Source: Actinobacteria bacterium OV450
GTDB lineage: Bacteria > Actinomycetota > Actinomycetes > Streptomycetales > Streptomycetaceae
NCBI GenBank assembly: GCA_001298555.1
Contig: LJCW01000332.1
Location: 1-50,245 of the forward strand
Reading direction: 5' to 3'
Length of the DNA: 50,245 nt
The position numbers and the translations under genes were made by a program. Shown here piece after piece: positions 22,577 through 32,128 of the stretch (its first letter is position 1; every line of letters starts with the position of its first letter). The notes below the pieces were generated by a model, which worked only from the letters and a program-made list of their open reading frames with translations, had not been told where the DNA came from and did not search any database.

Positions 22577-24421
22577 ATGGACGAGTACCCGCTGATCGAG
22601 AACCACGGTCTGATAGGTGACCTGCAGACCGCGGCGCTGGTGACATCCGACGGAGCGATCGACTGGTTCTGCTGTCCGCGCTTCGATTCACCCAGCGTGT
22701 TCGGAGCCCTGCTCGACAAGGGCAAGGGCGGCCACTGCACGGTCAGACCCGTCCACGCCACCTACGCGACCAAGCAGTTGTACCTGCCCGACACCGCGAT
22801 CCTGGTGACCCGTTTCATGACCGAGGCCGGAGCCGGCGAAGTGGTCGACTTCATGCCCCTGACCGGCACCACGGTCACCGACCGGCACCGCCTCGTCCGG
22901 ATGGTGCGCTGCGTGCGCGGCAGCATGACCTTCGAAGTCGACATCGCGCCCCGGTTCGACTACGGACGCAAGTCGCACGAGATGCACGCCACGGAGAACG
23001 GGGCGGTGTTCACCTCCGACGGCATGAGCCTCACCCTGCACACCATCCGGGAACCGGACGACGAGCGGCTGGTCCACATGCTCAGGGGTGACAGCGACCT
23101 GCGCCTCACCCTGAGCCTGCAGGCGGGGCAGCAGCGCGGGCTGGTCCTGGAGTCCGCCGCCGACGGGCCGCCCCGGCAGATCCGCCTCTCCGAGTACGAG
23201 GAGATCTTCCAGGCCACCATCGGCTTCTGGCGGTCCTGGCTGAGCACGTCCCGCTACACCGGCCGCTGGCGCGAGGCGGTCGAGCGCTCCGCGGTGACCC
23301 TGAAGCTGATGACCTACGCCCCCACCGGAGCCGTGGTCGCCGCCCCCACCACCGGCCTGCCCGAGCAGCTCGGCGGCGAGCGCAACTGGGACTACCGCTA
23401 CACGTGGGTGCGGGACGCCTCGTTCTCCGTGTACGCCCTGCTGGGCATGGGGTTCACGGAGGAGGCGAAGGCGTTCATCGGGTGGCTCGGCGACCGCATC
23501 AACGAACGGGCGGGCGGCGAGGGCGATTCCGGGCCGCTGAACATCATGTACGCGGTCGACGGCTCCTCCGACCTGAAGGAGGAGAGCCTGGACCACTGGG
23601 AGGGCTACGAACGCTCGTCACCGGTCCGCATCGGCAACGGGGCGGCCACCCAGCTCCAGATGGACATCTACGGCGAGGCGCTGGACAGCGTCGCCTTCGC
23701 GCACCGGCACGGCATCCACGTCGGGTACCGCGGATGGTCCGGCCTGATCCACATGCTGGAATGGCTGGCCGACCACTGGGACACGGCCGACGAGGGCCTG
23801 TGGGAGACCCGTGGCGGAGCGCAGGACTTCACCTACGGTCGGGTGATGTCCTGGGTGGCCTTCGACCGCGCGCTGCGGCTCGCCGACATCAGCGGCCGCC
23901 CCGCACCGGCACAGCGCTGGAGCGCCACGCGGGACCGGATCTTCGAACAGGTCATGGCGAAGGGATGGAACGAGGACCGCGGCGCGTTCGTCCAGCACTA
24001 CGGCAGCGACGTCCTCGACTCGTCCCTCCTGCGCATGCCCACCGTCGGCTTCCTCACCCCCCAGGACCCGATGTGGGCCTCCACCCTCGACGCGATGGAG
24101 CAGGAGCTGGTCACGGACAGCCTGGTGTACCGCTACAACCCCGAGGCGTCGCCGGACGGCCTGCGCGGCTCCGAGGGCACCTTCTCGCTGTGCACCTTCA
24201 TGTACGTGGACGCACTCGGCCGGGCCGGACGGATCGAGCAGGCCCGGCTCGTCCTGGAGAAGATGCTGGGGTACGCCAACCACCTGGGTCTGTACTCCGA
24301 GGAGATCGCCCTGACCGGACGCCAGCTCGGCAACTTCCCACAGGCGTTCACCCACCTCGCCCTCATCGATGCGGCGATCACCCTCGATGCGGCCCTGAAC
24401 CGGGGTTCGTCGCCCGGCTAG
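22577..24421 (+). CDS. Glycoside hydrolase family 15 (trehalase/glucoamylase-like)
   Basis: 614 residues from ATG 22577, preceded by GGAAGGGA. The N-terminal beta-sandwich begins Y-P-L-I-E-N-H-G-L-I-G-D and D-G-A-I-D-W-F-C-C-P-R-F-D-S, typical of bacterial GH15. The (alpha/alpha)6 barrel follows from about 270, with W-D-Y-R-Y-T-W-V-R-D-A-S-F. The general acid lies in D-E-G-L-W-E and the base in Y-S-E-E-I near the C-terminus. Actinobacterial enzymes of this type often hydrolyse trehalose; a glucodextranase or glucoamylase is possible. There is no signal peptide, so it is cytosolic. Confidence 0.9.
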   Translation: MDEYPLIENHGLIGDLQTAALVTSDGAIDWFCCPRFDSPSVFGALLDKGKGGHCTVRPVHATYATKQLYLPDTAILVTRFMTEAGAGEVVDFMPLTGTTVTDRHRLVRMVRCVRGSMTFEVDIAPRFDYGRKSHEMHATENGAVFTSDGMSLTLHTIREPDDERLVHMLRGDSDLRLTLSLQAGQQRGLVLESAADGPPRQIRLSEYEEIFQATIGFWRSWLSTSRYTGRWREAVERSAVTLKLMTYAPTGAVVAAPTTGLPEQLGGERNWDYRYTWVRDASFSVYALLGMGFTEEAKAFIGWLGDRINERAGGEGDSGPLNIMYAVDGSSDLKEESLDHWEGYERSSPVRIGNGAATQLQMDIYGEALDSVAFAHRHGIHVGYRGWSGLIHMLEWLADHWDTADEGLWETRGGAQDFTYGRVMSWVAFDRALRLADISGRPAPAQRWSATRDRIFEQVMAKGWNEDRGAFVQHYGSDVLDSSLLRMPTVGFLTPQDPMWASTLDAMEQELVTDSLVYRYNPEASPDGLRGSEGTFSLCTFMYVDALGRAGRIEQARLVLEKMLGYANHLGLYSEEIALTGRQLGNFPQAFTHLALIDAAITLDAALNRGSSPG

Positions 24422-24440
24422 GGAGTGCTCCGCCGGCCCG

Positions 24441-25490
24441 TCAGCCGCCGCCCTCCGCGCCGGGGCCTCCCCGCCGCAGGTCGGTGTCGGTGAGGGGTTC
24501 CAGCTCACCCCGGGTGTCGAGCCGGTACAGGAAGGCCACGGCGGGGAAGACCAGGACCGCTGCCACGAGGGTCACGACGATCAGCCAGTGCAGGGTGCTG
24601 GGGGCCCCCGCCGCCTCGGCCACCGTCAGCTTGCCGGGGATCAGGTACGGGCGCTGCGCCATGCCCCACGCGATCACGGCGGAGGCCATGAGGACGACGG
24701 CCGACGGCCGGGACCAGGCGCCGGAGGTGCGCAGCAGCAGCCAGGCGGTGGCGGCGGTGGCGAGCACGGCCACGATGACGAAGACGAGCCCGGCGCCGTG
24801 GGTGAGGCCGTGCCACAGGTAGGGGGCGTCTTCGTGGGTGACGATCAGCGTGACCGCGCCCAGCAGGGCGAAGGCACCGAGGGCGGCGAGAGCCCGCCGC
24901 CGGAAGTAGGAGTGCAGGTCGGGGGCTTCGTAGCGGACGGCGTCCGCGGCCAGGAACACCGCACCGAGCATCGCCGTGCCGACGACGGCCAGCAGGCCGA
25001 AGAGGACGGAGGTCGGGTTGGACCAGGCGTGCGCCGACGGCTCGGTGCCCGGTGCCACGCGCCCCGAGGCGATACCACCCGCGGCGGCACCGAGGAAGAA
25101 CGGGGTGAGGAGCGAGGAAACCGCGAACACGGCGCCGTAGAGGCGCCGCCCGGCGATCCTGCGGGTCGGTTTGCGCAGGGCGAAACCGGCGCCGCGCAGC
25201 ACGATGCCGATGGCGGCCAGGGCCAGCGGCAGCCACATCGAGGAGAACACGGTCTGGAAGAACACCGGGAACCCGGTCCACATGATGATCAGGACGAAGA
25301 TGAGCCAGACGTTGTTGACCTCCCAGACGGGGGCCATGGCGTGGTCGATGAGCCACCGGGGGCGCCTGCCCCGTTCCGCGCCGCCCGCGGTCAGGTCCCA
25401 GAAGCCCGCTCCGTAGTCGGTGCCGCCGGCGCAGGTGTAGGCGGCCACCGCGAGGAACAGTACGGCGGCGACCAGCCCGGCGGCGGTCAC
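24441..25490 (-). CDS. cydB: Cytochrome bd ubiquinol oxidase subunit II
   Basis: 349 residues from GTG 25490; the start overlaps the cydA stop as GTGA, so translation is coupled. About eight or nine membrane helices. The CydB hallmarks are F-W-D-L-T-A-G-G, M-A-P-V-W-E-V-N-N-V-W-L-I-F and P-T-R-R-I-A-G-R-R near the matching positions. With CydA it forms the high-affinity menaquinol oxidase used at low oxygen or when the cytochrome bcc-aa3 route is impaired. The CydCD exporter is not in the window. Confidence 0.93.
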   Translation of the reverse strand: MTAAGLVAAVLFLAVAAYTCAGGTDYGAGFWDLTAGGAERGRRPRWLIDHAMAPVWEVNNVWLIFVLIIMWTGFPVFFQTVFSSMWLPLALAAIGIVLRGAGFALRKPTRRIAGRRLYGAVFAVSSLLTPFFLGAAAGGIASGRVAPGTEPSAHAWSNPTSVLFGLLAVVGTAMLGAVFLAADAVRYEAPDLHSYFRRRALAALGAFALLGAVTLIVTHEDAPYLWHGLTHGAGLVFVIVAVLATAATAWLLLRTSGAWSRPSAVVLMASAVIAWGMAQRPYLIPGKLTVAEAAGAPSTLHWLIVVTLVAAVLVFPAVAFLYRLDTRGELEPLTDTDLRRGGPGAEGGG

Positions 25491-26977
25491 GGCCTGCCGT
25501 CCTCGGTCGGTGCCGGACCGTCGCCCGGCCCGGCAGCCGGGGCGTCGACGGCCGGGACGGCGGCGCGGGGCCCGTAGGGGGTGTCGGTCTCCGGTGTCTC
25601 CATCGCGCCTGCCGCAGCGCTTCGTTCGTCGTCCAGGCGCCATCGGGTGCGCATCTTCAGGAGCACGGCCAGGAACGAGCCGAAGATGAAGACGTACACG
25701 ACGACGACCAGTGCGAACATGGTCCACAGGGAGGTGGAGCGGGCCGCGGTCACGGCCTCGGCGACCCGCATGTTCCCGTAGACGATCCAGGGCTGGCGGC
25801 CCACCTCGGTGGTGATCCAGCCGCATTCGACGGCGATGACGCTGGCCACTCCGGCGCAGGCGGCGCTGCGGTAGAACCAGGGCGAGGCGGGCAGCCGGCG
25901 GCGCCGCAGCCAGACGAACGCGTACCAGACGGCGAGCAGCGCGAGCACCGAGCCGATGCCGACCATGATGTCGAAGGCCCAGTGGGCGATGGTGGCCTGG
26001 GTCGCGTTGGGCCGGTCGTCCGCCGCGACGGACGACAGTCCGCGCACCTCCGTCTCGGGGCTGAAGCCGGCCAGGATGGAGTCGAGTTGTGGGATCTTGA
26101 TGCCGCCGGAGATGGTCCCGTCGGGGTGGAGGCGGCCGAAGAGGTATTCCGGGACGTGCGTGTCGGTCTTCCAGACGATCTCCGTCGCCGCGAACTTCAC
26201 CGGCTGCTTGCGGAACACCGCCCGGGCGATGGCGTCGCCCAGCACGAACTGTACGGGGGTGAACACCGCCGCGACCGTGAACGGAACGGTGAAGCCGAGC
26301 CGGTGGTAGCGGTCGCGGCGGCCGCGCAGCCAGCCGACGGCGTAGACGCCGGCCACGACGTATCCGGCGGTGAGCAGCATGGCCACGACGAAGTGCCAGT
26401 ACTGCGGCCCGAACATCGGCGTGAAGATCGCCTTCCAGACGTCCACGTCGACCGGGTTGCCCGCGGAGTCCAGGGAGAAGCCCTGCGGGGTGTTCATCCA
26501 GGAGTTGGCCGCCAGGATGCCGAAGGCGCCCAGCAGGGCCGTCACGGGCAGGGGAAGCCCGAGCAGGAAGTGGGTACGGGCGGGCAGCCGGCGCCAGCCG
26601 TACAGGTAGATGGCGATGAGGACGGCCTCCAGGAAGAAGGCCCACGCCTCGACGCCGAAGCCGATCCCGAACACGTCGCCCCAACGCCCCATCATGCCCG
26701 GCCACAGCAGGCCGAACTCGAAGGACAGGACGGTGCCCGTGACGACGCCGATCGCGAACTGCACCGCCATCACCGCCGACCAGCGGCGTGCCAGCAGCAG
26801 GGCGGTCGCGTCACCGCGCCGCAGCCCGTAGCCGTGCATGATCAGGGTGATCAGCGGCAGCGCCACGCCCAGGGGAACCAGGATGATGTGCGAGGCGAGG
26901 GTGAAGGCCATGAGCGATCGGGCCGGCAGCATCTGAGGCGGTGGCGCCTCGGCCAGCAGGTGGAGCGTGGTGTGCAT
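25487..26977 (-). CDS. cydA: Cytochrome bd ubiquinol oxidase subunit I
   Basis: 496 residues with about nine membrane helices. Heme-ligand and quinol motifs are in place: the N-terminal helix with S-H-I-I-L-V-P-L-G (heme b595 His), S-F-E-F-G-L-L-W-P, G-V-E-A-W-A-F-F-L-E, and G-R-Q-P-W-I-V-Y-G. The Q loop is of the short type usual in actinobacteria. The C-terminal 40 residues are a Pro/Ala/Asp-rich tail. It is first in a two-gene operon with cydB; no Rex-like site was confidently seen upstream. Confidence 0.95.
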   Translation of the reverse strand: MHTTLHLLAEAPPPQMLPARSLMAFTLASHIILVPLGVALPLITLIMHGYGLRRGDATALLLARRWSAVMAVQFAIGVVTGTVLSFEFGLLWPGMMGRWGDVFGIGFGVEAWAFFLEAVLIAIYLYGWRRLPARTHFLLGLPLPVTALLGAFGILAANSWMNTPQGFSLDSAGNPVDVDVWKAIFTPMFGPQYWHFVVAMLLTAGYVVAGVYAVGWLRGRRDRYHRLGFTVPFTVAAVFTPVQFVLGDAIARAVFRKQPVKFAATEIVWKTDTHVPEYLFGRLHPDGTISGGIKIPQLDSILAGFSPETEVRGLSSVAADDRPNATQATIAHWAFDIMVGIGSVLALLAVWYAFVWLRRRRLPASPWFYRSAACAGVASVIAVECGWITTEVGRQPWIVYGNMRVAEAVTAARSTSLWTMFALVVVVYVFIFGSFLAVLLKMRTRWRLDDERSAAAGAMETPETDTPYGPRAAVPAVDAPAAGPGDGPAPTEDGRP

Positions 26978-27010
26978 GCGTCCCTCCCCGGGGGCCGACG
27001 CGGGTGGAGG

Positions 27011-27850
27011 TCAGCCGCCGGTGGCGAAGCCCGGGAAGAGGGTCATTCCGCCGTCCACGTAGAGCGTGGCGCCGACGACGTAGTCCATGAGGTCGGAGGC
27101 GAGGCCGACGGCCGCGTGGGCGATGTCCTGCGGTTCACCGACCCGGCCGTACGGGATCAGTTTCAGCAGGTCCCGTTCGGCCTGCTCGGTGTCCCAGGCA
27201 CTGCGGTTGATGGGCGTCCGGATCGCGCCGGGGGCGATCGCGTTGACGCGGATCTTCTGCGGGGCGAGCTCCTGGGCCAGCGTCTCCATCATCATCTGCA
27301 CCCCGCCCTTGGAGGAGGCGTAGTTCACGTGCCCGGCCCAGGGGATGATCTGGTGCACCGAGCTCATGCAGATGATCTTGCCGGCGGAGGCGGAGACGTC
27401 CGGGACGACCCCGCGCCGCAGGAACTCCTTCGTCGCCTCCCGGGCGCACAGGAACTGGCCGGTCAGGTTGACGTCGATGACCTTCTGCCACTGGGCGAGG
27501 GTCATCTCGGTGAAGGCGGCGTCCCGTTGGAGTCCGGCGTTGGCGACGAGGATGTCGATGGTCCCGAACTCCTCGACCATGCGGTCCATCATGGCGACGA
27601 CCTGGCCCTCGTCGGACACGTCCGCCTCGTACGCCGCAGCGCGCACCCCGAAGGAGGCGATCTCCTCGACGACCTTCTCGGCCTCCTCACGTCCGGCCAC
27701 GTAGTTCACGACCACGTCGGCCCCGGCCCGGCCCATGCCGATGGCCGTGGCCTTGCCGATTCCGGAGTTCGCACCCGTCACCAGTGCCTTCTGGCCCCGG
27801 AGCAAGTGCGCGGGGATCACGCCCTGCGGTACGCCCTCGGTGGAACTCAC
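27011..27850 (-). CDS. Short-chain dehydrogenase/reductase (glucose 1-dehydrogenase-like)
   Basis: 279 residues from GTG 27850, with GGAGGAGG nine bases upstream. Classical SDR: T-G-A-N-S-G-I-G cofactor loop (about 26-33), N-A-G, then the Ser-Tyr-Lys triad in M-S-S-V-H...Y-A-S-S-K, and P-G-A-I-R-T-P. The sequence resembles glucose 1-dehydrogenases used in spore or stress proteins; NAD(P) preference cannot be fixed from the sequence. It lies 33 bases from the cydA start on the same strand and next to a GMC oxidoreductase, but coordinated function is not evident. Confidence 0.9.
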   Translation of the reverse strand: MSSTEGVPQGVIPAHLLRGQKALVTGANSGIGKATAIGMGRAGADVVVNYVAGREEAEKVVEEIASFGVRAAAYEADVSDEGQVVAMMDRMVEEFGTIDILVANAGLQRDAAFTEMTLAQWQKVIDVNLTGQFLCAREATKEFLRRGVVPDVSASAGKIICMSSVHQIIPWAGHVNYASSKGGVQMMMETLAQELAPQKIRVNAIAPGAIRTPINRSAWDTEQAERDLLKLIPYGRVGEPQDIAHAAVGLASDLMDYVVGATLYVDGGMTLFPGFATGG

Positions 27851-28016
27851 GACGGACTGCCTCCTCCGCACGCCATTGCTCGCAGCCCGGGTGGCGGCGC
27901 CCTGGCGGGTCCGGCGTCACCCAACCACCGCGTCCGGGGCGCGGCGGCGCGCCGCGATGCGCGTTGCGCCACCCGGACCAGGATCTTCGCCCGGTCGGCG
28001 GTTCTCCCGCGGTGCG

Positions 28017-29597
28017 TCAGCCCAACCGCTGCAGGAGGTGGTCGCCGACCCTCAGGGCGTTCGCGATGGCCGTCAGGGACGGGTTGACCGCGCCGATGCT
28101 CGGGAAGAAGCTCGTGTCGACGACGTACAGGTTGTCCAGGTCGTGCGCCTTGCAGTTCAGGTCCAGGGCCGATGCGGCCGGGTCGGTGCCGAACCGTACG
28201 GTGCCGGCCTGGTGCGCGGTGGCGCCGATGGGCATGCCCTTGTGCAGGTAGAGGCTGTGGTCCAGCAGGTGGTGCTCGTGCATGCCCAGGCGCCCCAGCA
28301 TGCTCTGGAGCTTGTGCCGCAACCGCTTCAGCCCGGCCGTGTTGTGGGTCTCGTCCAGCGCGAGGTGGATGCGGCCGTCACCGTCGAGGGTGACGCGGTT
28401 GCCGGGCAGCGGCAGGTCCTCGCCGCACAGCCAGAAGTCCACCGCATGGTGGGCCATGACCTCGAAGGGCATGTCGGGGGTCACCGCTCCGGCCCAGCGC
28501 GGGGCCTCGCCGTGGATCTGCTCGGCGTCCGACTTGCCGAGCATCTGGATGCCGCCGAGGGGGTAGTCCCAGTCGTCCGCGCCCAGGTACCAGTCGTGCA
28601 GGGCGAGTGTCTTCTGGAACTGCGTGTCGTTCGGTTCCCTGGACACGGCCATCAGGGCCAGGTTGTTGTGGCGCATGTAGAACCGTCCGACGACGTCCGA
28701 ACCGTTCGCGAGGCCCTGCGGATGACGGTCGTTCGCCGAAGCGAGCAGCAGTGCCGCCGAGTTGACCGCTCCGCAGGCCACGACGACCAGGTCGGCGGAG
28801 TACCGGGTCTCCTCGCCGCCGGCCAAGCGGGCGACGACCGAGCTGACCGTGCGTCCCGTCGGGTCGGTTTCGAGCCGCAGCACGTGGGCGTGGGTCACCA
28901 GCTCGACTCCCGGGTGCTCCAGCGCGGGTTCCACGCAGATCACCTGGGCGTCCGACTTGCCGCGTACCAGGCACGGGAAGCCGTCGACCCGGTTGCAGCG
29001 GATGCACACGCTGGACGGGAGCGCGCGGCCGGCCCCGTCCTGGTCCAGGTCGACTCCGATGGGCAGGTGGAACGGGTGCAGGCCCTGCTTCTCCAGATCG
29101 TCACTCAACTGCTGGATCCGCGGCTCGTGTTCCACGGGAGGATGGGCGTACTGGGCGCTCACCGGGCCTTCGGACGGGTCCTCGCCGTGCCTTCCGTGGA
29201 CGCGGTAGAGGTGCTCCGCCTGGGTGTAGTACGGCTCCAGGTCCTCGTAACGGATGGGCCAGGCCGGAGAGATCCCGTCGTGGTGGCGCAGCTCCCCGAA
29301 GTCCTCCGGGCGCAGCCGGAACAGCGCCGCGCCGTAGAACTTGGTGTTGCCGCCGACGTAGTAGTTGACCTCGGGCGGGAACTCCCGGCCGTGCCGGTCG
29401 AACCAGAACTCGGGTGCGCGGTACTTGCCCTTGACGAACACGGCGGTGGAGTCCCAGTTGTCGCGCTCGCGCGGGAGGAAGCCGCCTCGTTCGAGGATCA
29501 GCACGCGTTTTCCGGACGGGGCGAGCCGGTGGGCCAGTGTGCCGCCCCCCGCCCCCGTTCCGATGACGATGACGTCGTAGTGCGGAGCGTCGTTCAC
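28017..29597 (-). CDS. GMC family FAD-dependent oxidoreductase
   Basis: 526 residues from GTG 29597 (AGGA 11 bases upstream); GTG 29606 has only two bases of spacing. The FAD motif is G-T-G-A-G-G-G, followed by L-E-R-G-G, the G-G-N-T-K-F-Y-G-A-A loop, and the C-terminal H-Q-A-G-T...V-N-P-S-L-T block with the catalytic His/Asn positions. A cysteine-containing insert, C-I-R-C-N-R-V-D-G-F-P-C, is seen near residue 220 in glucose/gluconate-type members. Probable sugar or alcohol oxidation; an electron acceptor is not identified. Confidence 0.88.
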   Translation of the reverse strand: MNDAPHYDVIVIGTGAGGGTLAHRLAPSGKRVLILERGGFLPRERDNWDSTAVFVKGKYRAPEFWFDRHGREFPPEVNYYVGGNTKFYGAALFRLRPEDFGELRHHDGISPAWPIRYEDLEPYYTQAEHLYRVHGRHGEDPSEGPVSAQYAHPPVEHEPRIQQLSDDLEKQGLHPFHLPIGVDLDQDGAGRALPSSVCIRCNRVDGFPCLVRGKSDAQVICVEPALEHPGVELVTHAHVLRLETDPTGRTVSSVVARLAGGEETRYSADLVVVACGAVNSAALLLASANDRHPQGLANGSDVVGRFYMRHNNLALMAVSREPNDTQFQKTLALHDWYLGADDWDYPLGGIQMLGKSDAEQIHGEAPRWAGAVTPDMPFEVMAHHAVDFWLCGEDLPLPGNRVTLDGDGRIHLALDETHNTAGLKRLRHKLQSMLGRLGMHEHHLLDHSLYLHKGMPIGATAHQAGTVRFGTDPAASALDLNCKAHDLDNLYVVDTSFFPSIGAVNPSLTAIANALRVGDHLLQRLG

Positions 29598-29763
29598 CCG
29601 GATCACCGTCCTCGGGTCGCGGCAGGACCCCCCTTCGAACGTATACGTCACCCGCAGGAGCGGCACCCGGGGACGCTCGGCACCGGAGGTCCGGGGGCGC
29701 AGGGGGCGCCGGGGGCGAGCCGCAGGGGGCTCAGGGTCAGGGCGGCCGTCGTGACGGCACGTG

Positions 29764-30723
29764 TCACAGGACGGCGATCGGGTTCACCGGGGAACCGGTG
29801 GCCCCCGGCAGCCGGAGCGGTGCCACCGTGCACAGGAACCGCCGGCGCCCGAGCTCCGCGCACGCGCGGGCCAGCTCGTCCAGGTCCAGGTAGTCCATCA
29901 GGTGCATGCCCAGGGCGTGCAGCGCGAGGACGTGCACGGGGAAGGGGACGCCGGGCACCGGGCTCGGGGCCGTGTCGTTGTTGCCGTCCGAGCCGAGGAC
30001 CGCGACCTGCCGCTCGGCCAGCAACCGCATGCACGCCGGATGCAGGCCCGCCCGGGCGTGCGCCGCGTCCCACGCGCCGGTCTCCCGGCGCCGGCGGCGG
30101 TGTCCGACCCGTACGAGCAGCAGGTCACCGGGCCCGATCCGGACGCCCTGGGCCTCCTCGGCCGCCGTGAGGTCGTCGGCGCTCACGAAGTCACCGGGTT
30201 CGAGCCAGGGGACCCCGCGCAGCAGCGGGATGTCCAGCAGGACCCCGGAACCGACGATCCCCTCGCGCACCAGGTCGAGGGTGACTCCGCGGGCGCCGCC
30301 CGCCGCCAGGCGGCTCTCCGGGATGCCGCCGTGGAGCTCGCCGTCGAACACGACGTGGCACAGCGCGTCGAGATGGCTGTGGGCGTCCCCGTGCACGTTC
30401 ATCGCGAACCGGTCGAGGGCGAAGTGCACCCCCGGGGTTCCGGTCTCCGGCCCGGTCGGCGCGGTCAGCCGGTATACGGCGGGTTGCGGATCGTCCGGAC
30501 CCGGCTGCGTCTCGATGGGGGCGGCCAGCGACACGGTCCGCCCGTGGCGCACCTCGGCCGCGGCTGCGGCCACGCGTGCGGGGGTCAGGTGCGCGAGGGT
30601 TCCGCGTCGGCGCTCCGGGCCTCCGGGTGCCTGCCGGCACAGCTCGGCGTGCAGCGAACGGAAGGCCGCCTCCGTCATGAACGGCGAGGCCGTGGGGCGG
30701 GGTGTCGGGGCGTCGTCCGTCAC
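29764..30723 (-). CDS. Cyclase-family metal-dependent hydrolase (kynurenine formamidase-like)
   Basis: 319 residues from GTG 30723, with GGAGG six bases upstream. The cyclase-family metal motif appears as H-G-D-A-H-S-H-L-D-A-L-C-H, a variant of H-G-T-H-x-D-A-P-x-H, and later G-S-D-G-N-N-D. Family members hydrolyse N-formylkynurenine, isatin or cyclic esters with Mn or Zn. The first 60 residues are an extension not needed for the fold. It is alone on the minus strand between the GMC oxidoreductase and a FUSC protein. Confidence 0.82.
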   Translation of the reverse strand: MTDDAPTPRPTASPFMTEAAFRSLHAELCRQAPGGPERRRGTLAHLTPARVAAAAAEVRHGRTVSLAAPIETQPGPDDPQPAVYRLTAPTGPETGTPGVHFALDRFAMNVHGDAHSHLDALCHVVFDGELHGGIPESRLAAGGARGVTLDLVREGIVGSGVLLDIPLLRGVPWLEPGDFVSADDLTAAEEAQGVRIGPGDLLLVRVGHRRRRRETGAWDAAHARAGLHPACMRLLAERQVAVLGSDGNNDTAPSPVPGVPFPVHVLALHALGMHLMDYLDLDELARACAELGRRRFLCTVAPLRLPGATGSPVNPIAVL

Positions 30724-30814
30724 GCGGGTCCTCCCGGTCTGCCGAAGGCTCCGCCTCCACTGTCCGTCGCAGCCGCGTCCTGCGCATCCCGGCGGCGGTG
30801 CCCTCCCCGGCCGT

Positions 30815-31963
30815 TCACACCGGCGGTGGCTGCGCCGGACGGTCACCTGCGGCGGGACCGCCCCCGGGGTCCCGGGGGCGGCGGTCCGGGGCTCCGCGGC
30901 CTCGGAGGAGGCCGGCAAGGGCTTCATGGGTCAGGTGGAGGCCCGCCCGCAGCACCACGTCGCCCCGGCCGGGGTGAGCCGCACGGTGGGCGAGGTCGAG
31001 GGCGCGGGCCCGGTCGAGGTGCTCCGCGAAGTCCGTGCCGAGCAGCGCCGCGTCCAGGGCGTCGGCCGTGGCCCGGACCAGCGGCGCCAGGGCGCGCAGG
31101 GCCGGGTCGGGCGGGCCGTGCACACCGGGTGCCGGGGGTGCGCTGCCGCCGCGGGCGCGCTCGTACAGCTCCTGGGTGAAGTACTGCAGGGCCGGTGCGG
31201 TCCGGGCCGCGAGCGTCATGCGTCCGTCGAGCCCCTCGGCCGGCCGGCCGCCCCGCCGGTGCAGCAGGCGGCGGCCGGTCGCCGCCCGGTCGAACGCGTC
31301 CCGGGAGGCCTGCGGGAGCAGCCACAGCCGCGCCCGTTGCGGCAGCTCGGCCGGGTCGCCGACCGGTACGCCCCGCTCCAGCCCACCGGTGATCCCGGCG
31401 AGCTGCTCCCGTACGCCGGTCCGGTAGGCGTCCGTCCCCGCAGCGGCGAACCGGTACGGGTCGGGAGGCCACAGGAAGGGCCCGAGCAGGACGACCACCG
31501 CGACGCCGACGAGACTCTCCTCCAGCCGCGCCAGCGGATATCCGGGAACCGCGGTGGCGTACACCATGAGCGCGCTGATCAGCACCTGTTGGTTGGGGGC
31601 GCCGGGCCGCCCCATCAGGTACATGCCGGCGCAACCGCAGACCAGTACGAGCGGGAACGACCACGCCGAGTCCGGCACCCAGTGCAGCAGGACCGTGCTC
31701 AGCAGGACGCCCACCACCACCCCGGCGAGGCGCTCCCACCCGAGCCGCGGCCAGGCGTACACGTCCTCGCGCAGGATCAGCACCGCCGGGAGCGCGGCCG
31801 GCACGGGCGTCGTGGTCGTGCCCCACCACAGGCACAGGTACCAGGACACCGCCGCACACAGGACCAGGCGTGCGGCGGACCGCAGCCGCCCCACGGGCGG
31901 AGGTACGTACGGGACGGCGACCAGACCGGACATGCCAGACATCGTAGGCTTTTTCGGGTCCAT
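30815..31963 (-). CDS. FUSC-type aromatic-acid exporter-like membrane protein
   Basis: 382 residues. The N-terminal half has about six hydrophobic segments, with W-E-R-L-A-G-V-V-V-G-V-L-L and the N-Q-Q-V-L-I-S-A-L motif typical of FUSC/AaeB proteins. The C-terminal half is a soluble, helical, Arg-rich domain with a Pro-rich tail. FUSC proteins are linked to efflux of aromatic acids or amphipathic toxins. ATGs at codons 8 and 11 are alternative starts; none has a clear ribosome binding site. Confidence 0.8.
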   Translation of the reverse strand: MDPKKPTMSGMSGLVAVPYVPPPVGRLRSAARLVLCAAVSWYLCLWWGTTTTPVPAALPAVLILREDVYAWPRLGWERLAGVVVGVLLSTVLLHWVPDSAWSFPLVLVCGCAGMYLMGRPGAPNQQVLISALMVYATAVPGYPLARLEESLVGVAVVVLLGPFLWPPDPYRFAAAGTDAYRTGVREQLAGITGGLERGVPVGDPAELPQRARLWLLPQASRDAFDRAATGRRLLHRRGGRPAEGLDGRMTLAARTAPALQYFTQELYERARGGSAPPAPGVHGPPDPALRALAPLVRATADALDAALLGTDFAEHLDRARALDLAHRAAHPGRGDVVLRAGLHLTHEALAGLLRGRGAPDRRPRDPGGGPAAGDRPAQPPPV

Positions 31964-32048
31964 CGCCGGCGGCAGACCCGCCTGGGCGTCCAGCGCGGCG
32001 TACGCGGTGACGCCGCCTGTTCGATGCGCCGGCGATACACGGAACTCC

Positions 32049-32089
32049 CCCTCGCAGGGCCCGCGCCCGGGGCCCGGCCCCTGCGAGGG
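32049..32089 (-). terminator. Strong GC hairpin downstream of the killer-toxin-like gene
   Basis: CCCTCGCAGGG and CCCTGCGAGGG form a perfect 11-bp stem around a 19-base GC-rich loop, between the stop of the gene at 32129 and the start of the FUSC gene. Confidence 0.7.
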
Positions 32090-32128
32090 CGACCGTCAGG
32101 CGGCCACAAGGTCACAAGGTTGGGAGGG

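Noticed and set aside
25982..28087. Plus-strand open frame of about 700 codons across cydA and the SDR
   Set aside because: It lies opposite two genes with strong motifs and has low-complexity Gly/Arg/Asp composition typical of GC-rich shadows.
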